Origin: Meconema thalassinum
Lineage: Eukaryota; Arthropoda; Insecta; Orthoptera; Tettigoniidae
Assembly: GCA_946902985.2 (NCBI GenBank)
Contig: OX336390.1
Span: forward strand, 529,994,861-530,058,860
Length of the DNA stretch: 64,000 nt
Direction: 5' to 3'
Position 1 is the stretch's first letter. Each line of letters begins with the position of its first letter. The notes under the pieces are model-generated. The model did not search any database, was not told the origin of the DNA, and worked only from the letters and a program-made list of their open reading frames with translations. Below, piece by piece: positions 21,840 through 31,761 of the stretch. The translations under genes and the position numbers were made by a program.

Positions 21840-22989
21840 TGCCTTTGTCTTCAAAGGTGCTGCATCTGTTAGGAAGAGGAGCTAGTTCTCAAGTTGTATT
21901 CCCCTAGGCTATATTAAACACGTGGATTTATCGAACAGTTCGCATATCTGAGTGTGGTTAAACGCATCCAAAACCTCTGAGGTCAGAAGAAATGTTTTTC
22001 CAGGACTACTGTATTCGTTTCTAAGGTCCCTATCAATACATTACCTATATAATATCCCTCTGAATCTGTAGTCTCTTCAATTGATGCATAATTTTGTTCT
22101 CATTCACGTACGGTATTCGGTTTAACGTGTCTTTACAACATTTTGATAGGTAGTTTTTGCGCAATGTTAATTTGTCTGGAATAGTATGATCAGCGTGGCA
22201 TTCAAGGAAATCACATAATTTAGGATTGCTTAGTTGAGGTGCCTAGAATCAAAACCCTCCAAATCCATTCCTTCAATTTTTTGGCAAAGTGGCAAAAACT
22301 GTCACAAACGAACCAATCCTTTTTTCACTAAAAGTGAATTGATTATTTTTAAAAACAGTGACGAAGTACGAAGCTGATCCCCGAGATAGTTAAAAATGTA
22401 TGTAGAAAAATATAAAGCAATAATTCGGATTTGTCGGGGTTTGTTACTAAGATTTGGATCTGGCATGTTTTGATACCAAAGAGCCCTAATACATTTGAAG
22501 TTGCGAAGAGATTGTAGAAACTGCGTAAGCTTTATCAAAAAATTAATATTTTGAATGAAAGTTAACTAAATATAGGTTATAAAATTAAAAAATCTTATAA
22601 TTTTTGTGTTTTGTTGTTGTTGTTATTGTTGTTTTAAGGGGCGGTTTTTGTGTTTCATTAGAATAAACAGAAAAAGAATAAAACTAATATACCCATTCAA
22701 GATTTGATTGCCGCTGAGCGTGGCTGTGCCAGCGTTTATGTTCAGTGTAGCATGAGCTCTGCGGGGCGAAGCGGAGGACACAGCGATGACAGAGTGCAAA
22801 CTGCACATAGGTCACGCTGCATTGCGTCAGATAAGCGTCACAGGAGCTCATGTCACCATGGACAGTTAAATCCAAAACTGGAGCTGAGTCATATCCTACA
22901 CGCGCAACTGTACCTGTCAACGAAGCAGGCTGACGTGTGACACAAGTATATAAAGAGTAGTTCCCATCTACACCGCCGGCAATCAGTTC

Positions 22990-23303
22990 GTGAAAGGGTA
23001 ATAATACTGTACAGTAAATAACCCCAGGCACTACAGCCCGTTAAGGGCCTAATCCCCAGCCATTTGGCCTGCAGATATTGGGGTGAGGCATGACCAGCGC
23101 ATCGGGTCCCCTCGACCATGAATCTTGGTTTTCGTGATCGGGGCGCTGCCTCACTGCCAGTTACTCAATTATTGTCCTCACGAGGCTGAGTGCACCCCGT
23201 TCCAGCCCTCACGTCAGTTTCCAAAATCCCTGACGGAGCCGGGAATCGACCCGGGGCCTCGGGGTGCGAGGTAGGCGCGCTACCCCAACACCACGGGGTC
23301 GGC
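22990..23303 (-). mobile_element. tRNA-derived SINE
   Basis: On the minus strand a tRNA-like head starts near 23303 (CCGACCCCGTGGTGTTGGGG) with a B-box GGTCGATTCCC. The body runs left to about 22990. Ends are approximate and no clear target duplication was found. Confidence 0.7.
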
Positions 23304-24128
23304 AATACTGTAGCCTACAGTACTGAACAATAATAATAAGGAAAAACGTCAAATTAAATTAATATTCAATTACTATGGTCCAGGCCCTTAGAGACAAAAC
23401 TATCGTCATTCAACTATTAAATCACATTCTTTACTGGAAGTTATAGCTACACAATTTCTATTTCTACCTCATCCTCAATAGTAGTTTCTCAATCATCATC
23501 ATTCTCTTCGTGTTCGCCACGACTTTTCAGGTTGCAATAAAACTGCAGCTCTTCATTTTCCCTCCATCTTTCTCCAAAATGCTTCGAAGGCAGTCTCGAA
23601 ACATCTTTCACTTCTTGTGCCTGAAGGACAATCCTTCTGTTTATGTCTTCTGGCTTTACGTGAGTCATATCAAAATCAGGTTTCGTTACACGTTTATGTT
23701 CGCAAATGTCAGTTCTGTGGAAAACATCACCCAGACCAAAATGTTATTGTTCTTCTTGTTCTTTGTCAAAATTATCCAAAACAAATTATTATTATTATCA
23801 GAAAGTTAACAACATAAACCATTCTAATCATGTCAGGCAGAGGTACATTCTCTGATTAATGCACGTAGGTAAAGAGTAAACACTTCGCAAAGCATCATGG
23901 AAGGTAAGATGGCGGAACTGGGTGCTCCTATTGGCTGATGTGGATGTGGCGGGTTTTGTGACCAAAAATGGCGAAACTGTCGTTGGACTTAGTGGATATT
24001 GCAGCTAAGCCTCAACTTTGACTTCGTTTTACAGTAGGATGTAGCGGGTTTTGTAACAAAATAATAGTTTTAATGAATTCAGCGCAGCAAAAGCTATATG
24101 AAACAATGCTTATCTCAATTTTCATAAA
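23304..24128. other. Non-coding interior of the 1.9 kb element
   Basis: No gene, RNA or repeat recognised. Short ORFs here show no family signature. Confidence 0.5.
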
Positions 24129-24506
24129 ATATGGATTTGGCGGGTGTTGATTCTAGGCGCCTCAGTTTTGCTAGTAGAATATTAGCATTAACAAACACTT
24201 CACATAATTCTTTATATAAGGAAGATGACTTGTTACTTGTTGTCCAAGCAGTTTCTTTTAACATTGAGACACTTTCCTTTTTTACACATTTTCTAGACCT
24301 AGCAAATGTTGATCGCGCCCGACATGTTGTACAGTGAACCGTTTATCTGCAGCGACTTTAATTTTGCACACTTTACAGAACAAAATAATTCTATCAGTTG
24401 AGAATATGTTTTCACCGAAATCTGACACATACTTTTTTAAATGGCTTGCAGTTGACTGCTTTTGTTTTGGCATTTCAATTGCACTGCACAACAAAACGTC
24501 GCACAC

Positions 24507-25029
24507 CTACAACACAAACACACCTTAAAAGTCCTATAGTTGCCGGGTAACTGAGTGAACGATCAGAGGTCAGAGCTGTCAACATTTCTAATAAAGATAA
24601 ACTCGAAACAAACCACATGGCGCTGAGAGGATTACCCCATATGTTCTGACCGACGCAATACTCATGTGCGTGTGAAGAAATCGGTGACGCAAACTGTCCA
24701 CACAAATGCATCATGGTCAAGAGAAATTAACACTGCTGCGTGGATAAGAAATGAAAAAGATAAGCACTGCATAACTACAGTATATGGGTTAGTCCAAGAA
24801 TGTTAATGCTGACATGTTTAGAAATACAGATACCAGAAAAATAACTTTAAAATGAGCATTTAACAATATCCGATTTAAAAAAATCAACTATAAAAGTATA
24901 ACACATTAAAAATTATGCTACCAGAAATAATTATCCTCGTCATTGCACTGCTTGACAATTATCCCTCTTTCTAAGAATGAACATCTTTCACTACAATGTT
25001 ACTGACCTCAGACTAATGGCAAGGAATTT
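24507..25029. other. Intergenic, probable 5' flank of the hAT pseudogene
   Basis: Nothing recognised. It lies upstream of the minus-strand transposase start at 24473. I did not find a matching hAT terminus here. Confidence 0.45.
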
Positions 25030-26054
25030 GGGGAGAGGTATGTGGCAGCCAAGGTCTCTAAGTTCAGAAACAAGCACTCTCTAAGAAACTTAATTTGTGC
25101 CAGGTCACAAAAGACCACTCCAGGTTTAAGTACTTGGACTGGATGGCAGTATGCAGAAAGAAATAGAGCCGAGGTGCAGGCAAGCCACCTCGGATGCGAT
25201 CTACGGTATTCTTCAAGAAAGAAGTTACTGCAGCGACATGACTCTCTTTACATTGCTCAGTACACTGAAACCTCTCTATAACGGACATCCTTGGGACCGT
25301 AAATACTGTCCACTATAGAGAGGGTTAGAGAAAATGATTGCAATCTGGCACAAGTATGTGCAATATGTGTACTTACATGAAAACGTAGAGTTACGCGCGG
25401 TAAAACAGTCCAGTTTCATCCGCATTTAAAATGTTTTCCGGCGAATAGCCGTCGGTGATGGAAGGCAATTTTTCTTCCCAGCTTGAAACATTATCCTTAT
25501 CAACAGTGGAGGACTCTCTGCAAATTGCTCTAAATTTTATATTGTGGCGCTTTCTGAAATTCTCGAACCAGCCGTTCGAGGCTTTGAAATCTCCGATACC
25601 TAATTCTGGCTTGTATCATTGGTCTGGACACAGGGATGTTCTGACTTCTTATTTTGCAGAAACACCCTATCACTGAATTATCAATAATAGCACCATTACC
25701 ACATTGTGTAATTTGCAGCTCATTACCATTAAGTCGCTACCTTAAAATTATCTCTTCTTGTTTTTTCACAATTTCTGCTGCCTGTGTCTTTCCAATCTTA
25801 ACCCTTTCCTTCTCAATGCGCCCGGATATGAAAGTCACAGCTCCCTGCTAAAGTGCCCATGTATGTTCTGCCATTGGCAACTCCAGCTATCTGATATGAC
25901 ATCTAGCGGTAAAAATGAGAAACTTACCAAGTAGGGTACATTTGCCACGTGGTGACTGTTTGTATATGGTTTCTTGTATTGGTAAACAGATCGTGGTAAA
26001 TTGTTCGTGTCTTTATACATAAGTAATAAGTTTTACTCGTTGATAGAGTGGAAA

Positions 26055-26285
26055 ATGAGTAAAAGCAAAGTGTATTGCTCAGTTTACGGCTGTAAGTCGA
26101 TGTATAAGAGGGCTGCGGATATACCTTTTCATCACTTTCCAAAAGATGCAAATAGCAATAGCCGAAATGTGATGATACTAATACCTAATAATAATACCTT
26201 TCCACCCCGGGAAGGATCTAACACTTGTCGAGGTAGACAGACAGAAGACATGCGACGTAAAGCCAGCGAAGGTTATTCAGTTTAA
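26055..26285 (+). CDS. THAP zinc-finger ORF fragment
   Basis: 76 residues from ATG: SKVYCSVYGCKSMYKRAADI then FHHFPKD. This is the start of a THAP C2CH DNA-binding domain (C-x4-C, then FHxFPKD). The usual Trp and the second Cys/His pair are not visible, so the domain is incomplete or spliced. THAP domains bind DNA in P elements and host regulators. Its place inside piggyBac-like ends may be capture or part of the element's own gene. Confidence 0.55.
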   Translation: MSKSKVYCSVYGCKSMYKRAADIPFHHFPKDANSNSRNVMILIPNNNTFPPREGSNTCRGRQTEDMRRKASEGYSV

Positions 26286-26289
26286 AAAC

Positions 26290-27227
26290 AGCTGTTACGA
26301 TGGGCGCGCTGGTAAGATTGAAGTTACTTGAATAATTAATTAAATAATTAATTATTGGCTGCTTGGTAGGGAGAAGGGATGAGTTTAACTTGTATTAAAA
26401 CTCGTGGGGCGACAGGAATTCTTGATTTGGATGGTTAAAAGGTGGGTTTGGTGTTGAATATTTGAATGGTAGCGGAATCACTCATTCTACAGTGCCCACG
26501 GGGAGGCAAATTAGGCCTATATGACTGATAGTGGGATAGCTCGAATATCGAAGAACTTAGCGATTACGAGGTGTATGCTTGGCGGAAAGGCTGGCGGATC
26601 ATCAGTTTGACATCAATTCACGATATAAGTCGGAGCTTGGAACAGTGGCGTCTGGTTTGCGGGGATGCTAGTCTCGGAATGATAAAAGTAGCACAGCTTC
26701 GGTGTGTTATTTATTTGTTTATGTACCGTATTTCTCTATTTGAATGTCCTCGGCGTTGACTCAGGATCGACATTTACATTATATTGCGCATAATAGTACC
26801 GAAATAATGTCCGAAGTGTAGCCCTGTGTAAATTTGAATCAGCTGATCTACATCAACCATAAAAACTGATGCTTGATAATATGCAAATGACACCAAAAAA
26901 TCCAGTGGAACACACAAATTAGATCACGTGTATCGCACAGTTATACATATATACAATTAAAAATAACACTGTCATTACTTTAGAGACCACATTTACTGAT
27001 TATAACCGAAAAATAAAAAGTGTTCCATATCAAACGCGTGTTATTGAGTATTTTAAACCCTACTTATCCAGACCGACCGCAGCGCCCCAAGTGTTAGTTT
27101 GAGTTGCCAATTCTCCTGCCACCTCTCGTATTGGTGTGGAATTAAAACTAATTGTGAACTATAGATAATGTGTCAGGCAGGCATAGGACAGCATTTAGAA
27201 GGCATAGTGTTGCTTTTAGCGGTAACA
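26290..27227. other. Unassigned interior of the piggyBac element
   Basis: AT-rich; contains a short ATTAATTAA-rich palindromic stretch near 26330-26355. No gene recognised. Confidence 0.45.
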
Positions 27228-27507
27228 ATATTTGACTTGACGTTACAGACAGTTAGGAACGGGGCTTCGAGTGAAAGCCGAAGTTAAACGATTGACTTCG
27301 CGTCACCACATGGTAGCTTTACGATTGGTTACAAAGTTAGAAGCTTATTATCTTCTCTGTTTCAAAATAAATCATGTGATTGTGCCAGAACTTATCTATA
27401 TTTACGACACTTTACTAAATGTAAAATACTGTAGTGTAATATTCAACATATCATATTCTCAGAATACATTACATTGAAGTACCTCCATTTTCTGCACAAT
27501 GTACATC

Positions 27508-27578
27508 GCTTTGTTGGTCTAGGGGTATGATTCCTGCTTTGAGTGCGAGAGGTCCCGGGTTCAAACCCCGGAAGATTC
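27508..27578 (+). tRNA. tRNA-Pro-like pseudogene, left palindrome arm
   Basis: TTGGTCTAGGGGTATGATTC followed by the loop CTTTGAGTG, then GGTCCCGGGTTCAAACCCCG, matches the body of eukaryotic tRNA-Pro (A-box and B-box intact). The anticodon position reads TGA instead of TGG and the acceptor arm is poor, so it is probably a pseudogene or SINE head. Confidence 0.6.
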
Positions 27579-27773
27579 TAGCAATTTTATTACTTTTGTT
27601 TTTATCTCTTGAAAAGATTCAAAAAGTATGTAAAAGAACCTTAGGAACGTTCTTTTTTTCGGGCGAGACTTCCGGTAATTTAAATACATAGGTTGAGGTA
27701 AACGCTTCTTTTTTCCCCGTCGGTTTACCCTCCAGGTTGGCTTTTCCCTCGGACTTAGGTTGGTTGGTTGGTT

Positions 27774-28212
27774 GCTTCCTCAGTTTAGGGGCTGTGACAA
27801 CGCGGTCATGTAGCCCCGTGTACTTTGGGTGGGTGAAGAATCTGTCTGATAACCGGTGTTAATTGTGATGGCTGTATAAGTGTGTGTTATCTGTTTTTAA
27901 TTCAAGTAAGGACTGCAGACATTGATTTTTTGAAGTAGTTCCTACTTTTGCCGCCAAACGCCACCATCAACAACTGCTAGTTCAGAACTTGGTTACTAGA
28001 CGCCACCGCAGTCGGCTCCTGGCAACGAACGTTCTTCGTTAAAGAACGAAGGTTCTTTAACATGCCATAAATCTATGACATGGGACTGCCGGCTTTACTT
28101 CCCCTCCGAAGAAAGGCATACTGAGGGATTTTTAACGACGGCTTCGGCCGGGTTTGAACCCGCGATCTTGGGCATAGAAGAACAGCATGTACCAACTACG
28201 CCACCAAAGCCG
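27774..28212 (-). mobile_element. Second copy of the nad2 SINE family
   Basis: On the minus strand the head starts near 28212 with the A-box (TGGCGTAGTTGG) and B-box (GGGTTCAAACCC), and the body and tail match the SINE at 5408-5919. A (GGTT)n run flanks it at about 27757-27772. Confidence 0.85.
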
Positions 28213-28238
28213 CTACCCTTCCTTGGACTCAGCGAGGG

Positions 28239-28503
28239 ATCCCACCATAACCACCGTAAGGGCAGTGTCCTGGAGCTTGAAACACCTGGTTGGGGGATAC
28301 CACTGGGGAGGTGGGGCCACCCTCCTTGCCTCTTCCTCGCCTATCCCTCCCAATCTTCCCCTCACTTTTCATCCCTCATGAGGCCCATGTTCGCTTTGCA
28401 GGTGAGGCCGCCTGGGCGAGGTGCTGGTCCCACCTCCCCAGTTTTATCCTTCGTCCAGGTGTTTCAAGCTCCAGGACACCGCCCTGGTGGCGGTAATGGT
28501 GGG
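28239..28503. mobile_element. Foldback/MITE element, 265 bp
   Basis: GGGATCCCACCATAACCACC at 28239 is inverted at 28503 (one to a few differences). Pairing continues through GTGTCCTGGAGCTTGAAACA and a CTGGGGAGGTGGG segment, so the arms reach about 90-100 bp. Inserted in the centre of the larger palindrome. Confidence 0.75.
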
Positions 28504-28696
28504 ATCCCCGCAGAATCCGAGGGAAAAGCCAACCTGTAGGGTAAAGCGACTAAAATAAAAAATTGCGTTTGACCTCAAACTATGTATTTATATTACTGGT
28601 ACACAGTAAGTACAAGTCTCGCACGAAAAAAAAAGTTCGTAAGGTTCTTTTATATACTTTTAGAATATTTTCAAGAGATAATACAATAGTAAAAAT

Positions 28697-28770
28697 GCTG
28701 GGCACATCCGGGATTTGAACCCGGGACCTCCGGCACTCAAAGCAGGAATCATACCCTTAGACCAACAGTG
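28697..28770 (-). tRNA. tRNA-Pro-like pseudogene, right palindrome arm
   Basis: Inverted partner of the sequence at 27508. Same A- and B-boxes and the same loop CTTTGAGTG (anticodon position TGA). The acceptor arm is slightly better preserved (GCAC/GTGC). Confidence 0.6.
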
Positions 28771-29055
28771 CGATGAGATTTGCGCAGAAAATGGAGGTAC
28801 TTCAATGTACTGTATTCTGAGAATATGATATGTTGAATATTATACTACAGTATTTTACATTTAGTAAAGTGTCGTAAATATAGATAAGTTCTGGCACAAT
28901 CACATGATTTATTTTGAAACAGAGAGGATAATAAGCTTCTCACTTTGTAACCAATCGTAAAGCTACCATGTGGTGACGCGTAGTCAATCGTTTAACTTCG
29001 GCTTTCACTCGAAGCCCCGTTCCTAACTGTCTGTAACGTCAAGTCAATATTTGTT

Positions 29056-29838
29056 CCTTTCTCCCAGCTGTTGCTAGGAAACATGGCTGGTCTCTCAGAT
29101 GTCGATGTCCTAAACAGAACTGAATAGAAACGATGTTAGTGATTCGGAAACCTCGTGTGGAAGAGAATTTCTGTATGATTTAGATGTAAATGATCAGTTA
29201 TATGATGGTGATATTGATGAGGATACAGTAAACCAGCGTACTGTAAATGCTGGTGGTGACGGTGGCCTACAGCCAAGCATTCAACCTTCCCTACCTTTTA
29301 CTCCGCCAGATGATTTTACTGGCGATGGGAGTAGACATTGGGAACTCCATGTAGCAGGCTACCGAGATGTATATATTAGCATATTTAAATTAGGATTTGG
29401 CAATTTTTGTAGTATGGGCCAATGTGACTAATTCTGGGAGAAATAAAAAGATGCTGACGTGGTTCTGAACCAGGGACCTCAGGAAATAAAACGGTAAACA
29501 ATGTAAATATGTGTACAGTTTATGAAAACTGTACAAATTCCATTACTGACACATATTTTTAAACCTAATTTCTTTATTGTTTATGTGGCCAGATCATATA
29601 GTCCAGATTGTATGAGGGCAGACTTCAAACCAAGGACCCCAGGGGAGTGTGATTTACTGTGGGTCATCATTGCAAGACTGTTCGTAATTCACGTGTAAAA
29701 TTTTATTTTATTTAAATGTACTGTATTATATAGTTGCAATGTAATGTGCAAGAGTTTATACCCATGTGCACAGTACTTCGTATTCTAAAAAATAGGGTGA
29801 TTTCTGGGGATATCTTGCCTGGAAATACAACAAGAAAA
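29056..29838 (+). other. Unassigned part of piggyBac with a short acidic reading frame
   Basis: Around 29130-29430 one frame reads DVSDSETSCGREFLYDLD, then DIDEDTVNQ, with no family assigned. An acidic start like this is common in piggyBac transposases but does not prove one. The rest shows nothing. Confidence 0.4.
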
Positions 29839-30639
29839 GGGTTAAACACTTCACATGGTTTCCGTACACCACATTTCTCACGTTTGTGATAATCTACGAT
29901 GTCTACTTTCTTTTTTAAAGTTAAACTTTTATGAGGAGCCATTTCAATTGTACACACTTGCTACTGTAACACACAGGTGTTACAATATATTTAAGAAGTT
30001 TCACGGTAAAACTGACCAGATAGTGAAAGTATGAATTCCCTTATCCCGACCATTTCAAGTTCAAGAGAACAATGGAAGCGATACCCTTAGGCCTAGGTTT
30101 ATTTTTGGAGCAGTGGAGAAGATAGGGGATGGGAAGGTCAGCGCTAACTGGCTTCCAGGAAGCACAGGATGTGTCGAAGTACATTAACACAACAGAGTGT
30201 TCATACAAGACTAATAGACCTAAGGAGATGTGGTTTCTTTTCAAAATAAGTGTCCGCTAAGAGAGATTGGTTGTTTTTTTTTAAATGTAACCAGGGTGTC
30301 CGTGTCCGTAATAGCGAGTAGAGGAGTGTTTGTTAAGGGAGGTTTCACTGTATTAAGACCGACCTTGCTGTAGGGAAGTGAGGGCTGGGTAGATTCAGGA
30401 TATCTGATACATAATCTAGAATTAAGTGCAAAACTTGTTATACCCTCAATAAGAGCTATTTCGTTCCAATAATAAAAAAATTGCAGTCAGTCTGAAAGAC
30501 TAGACGTTATATCATTTCAAATGACGCAAGCTACAAATGCACATGTTAGAAAGGCTCAGGAGGGCTTCTCGCTTCGCTCGAAGCCCCAGGACCCTTTCAA
30601 CAGACTCCATTACCCATTAACTTAGGCTTCCCGCGCAGG

Positions 30640-31600
30640 CACCTCTTTAAAGGTCACCCTGTATTTGAGTCTGACATCTTTTACAACTCTTTAAGAGTCA
30701 CCCATTATTTGAATCTGATATATCGAAACGCTTTTAAGGGTCACCCTGTTTTTTAATTGAATCTAACATACTGTACACCTCGTTAAGTGTCACCCTGTAA
30801 TTTGCTCTGAAATCCTGCACACCTCTTTAGGAGGCACCCTGTATTCTTATCTGGCATCTTATATATCTCTTTAGAAGTCACCCGGTATTCTTGTGTGACA
30901 TCTTGTACACCTCTTTAGGAGTCACCCTGTATTCTTGTCTGACATCTTGTGCACCTCTTTAGGAGTCGCCCTGTATTCTTCTCTGCCATCTTGTATACCT
31001 CTTTAAGAGTCACCTTGTATTCTCATCTGGCATCTTGTATATCTCTTTAGGAATCACCCTGTATTCTTGTGTGACATCTTATACACCTCTTTAGGAGTCA
31101 CCCTGTAATCTTGTCTGACATCTTGTGCACCTCTTTAGGGGCCACCCTCTATTCTTCTCTGCCATCTTGTACAACTCTTTAAGAGTCACCTTGTATTCTT
31201 ATCTGGCATCTTGTATATCTCTTTATGAGTCACCCTGTATTCTTATCTGGCATCTTGTATATCTCTTTATGAGTCACCCTGTATTCTTATCTGGCATCTT
31301 GTACTGTATTTTGCTCTGACATCCTGCACACCTCTTTAGGAGGCACCCTGTATTCTTGTCTGACATCTTGTGCACCTCTTTAGGAGTCACCCTGTATTCT
31401 TCTCTGCCATTTTGTACACCTCTTTAAGAGTCACCTTGTATTCTTATCTCGCATCTTGAATATCTCTTTAGGAGTCACCCTGTATTGTTATCTGGCATCT
31501 TGTACTGTATTTTGCTCTGGCATACTGCACACCTCTTTAGGAGGCATCCTGTATTCTTATATGGCATCGTGTATATCTCTTTAGAAGACACCCTGTATTC
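30640..31600 (+). repeat. Minisatellite, unit ~45 bp, about 20 copies
   Basis: Repeats of CACCTCTTTAGGAGTCACCC followed by TGTATTCTTGTCTGACATCT, varying between copies (GGCATC, GCCATC, AAGAGTC). Both borders carry related sequence (GAAGCCCCAGGACCCTTTCA near 30585, similar near 31618). Short ORFs across it are by-products of the repeat. Confidence 0.88.
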
Positions 31601-31761
31601 TTGTGTTCGCCTCGCTCAAAGCCCCAGGTCGCTCGACGCCAGGCCTCTTTCAACAGACTCCAATAATCATTATCGTCCGCTTCTTGCTCCCCGCGTGAGC
31701 ATGACGTCTCGTTCCCGCTCGCTCCCCGCATGAGCATGACGTCACGTCCGTCTCCGTGTCC

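Larger units (their letters stand above)
22236..24163. mobile_element. DNA element with ~33 bp inverted ends and 4 bp duplication
   Basis: The ends read inward GAGGTGCCTAGAATCAA from 22236 and GAGGCGCCTAGAATCAA from 24163 (minus), matching for about 33 bases with 3-4 differences. The flanks are AGTT at 22232-22235 and 24164-24167. Removing it restores the transposase reading AKLSNP. The inside has no recognisable transposase; it holds a (TTG)n run near 22610 and a SINE. The superfamily is not assigned. Confidence 0.8.
21840..24473 (-). pseudogene. hAT transposase pseudogene (CGGBP1-like), truncated by the numt
   Basis: Reading leftward: MPKQKQSTASHLKKYV, FGENIFSTDRIILFCKVC (BED-type finger start), then ELCEVFVNANILLAKL; a 1.9 kb insertion; then SNPKLCDFLECHADHTIP, TLRKNYLSKCC, IEETTDSEGYYIGNVLIGTL, LLTSEVLDAFNHTQI, and LLFLTDAAPLKTKA at the numt edge. 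This matches hAT-derived CGGBP1-like proteins and is a homologue of the gene at 50665-55443. Frameshifts and stops break it near 21985 and 22085. The frame rejoins cleanly across the insertion. The rest of the gene should lie beyond the numt, outside the window. Confidence 0.82.
27228..29055. repeat. Long imperfect palindrome (arms ~530 bp)
   Basis: Left arm 27228-27757 is inverted at 28516-29055. Matches run from TTTGACTTGACGTTACAGAC at the outer end, through a tRNA-Pro-like sequence, to CCAGGTTGGCTTTTCCCTCG at the inner end, with scattered differences. The ~760 bp centre holds a SINE and a foldback element. This could extrude as a cruciform or give hairpin RNA. Confidence 0.85.
25802..29841. 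mobile_element. piggyBac-superfamily element inserted in Tigger
   Basis: Flanked by TTAA at 25798-25801 and 29842-29845. Its ends read inward CCCTTTCCTTCT and CCCTTTTCTTGT, the CCC start typical of piggyBac. Cutting it out with one TTAA restores the Tigger frame EVFKIGKTQ exactly. No recognisable transposase remains. It carries a THAP-type ORF, a long palindrome and an acidic reading frame (29090-29430). Confidence 0.8.
25263..30350 (-). mobile_element. Tigger/pogo-type DNA transposon, internally deleted, split by piggyBac
   Basis: Ends read CACTGAAACCTC (25263) and CAGTGAAACCTC (minus, from 30350), with TA at both sides (25261-25262, 30351-30352). The transposase on the minus strand starts MAPHKSLTLKKKVDIVDYH near 29942. 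It is interrupted after EVF, then resumes KIGKTQAAEIVKKQEE, FKASNGWFENFRKRHNIKF and NADETGLFYR (first catalytic Asp) near 25390. The rest of the catalytic domain is missing before the inverted repeat. Without piggyBac the element is only about 1.0 kb, so it is a deletion derivative. Confidence 0.86.
25030..30480 (+). mobile_element. Decayed LINE fragment split by Tigger
   Basis: Left piece (25115-25262) gives FKYLDWMAVCRKK and related remnants of the segment after the reverse transcriptase. Right piece (30353-30480) continues VLRPTLL-stop-GSEGWVDSGYL, matching the LLYGSE.W motif common in LINE C-termini. The two join when the Tigger element and one TA are removed. Limits are uncertain. Confidence 0.6.

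Noticed and set aside
22302..22538. 78-codon minus-strand ORF as transposase
   Set aside because: No motif of any family; it lies inside the 4 bp-duplication element.
27508..27578. Functional tRNA-Ser (UGA) gene
   Set aside because: The anticodon position reads TGA but the body is Pro-type and the acceptor stem is poor; better explained as a mutated tRNA-Pro pseudogene.
28075..28539. 154-codon ORF on plus strand
   Set aside because: It runs through the reverse complement of a SINE and a foldback; the GFEPAILGIE text is the translated tRNA B-box region.
31125..31733. ORFs rich in LASCISLYESP-type repeats
   Set aside because: By-products of the 45 bp minisatellite.
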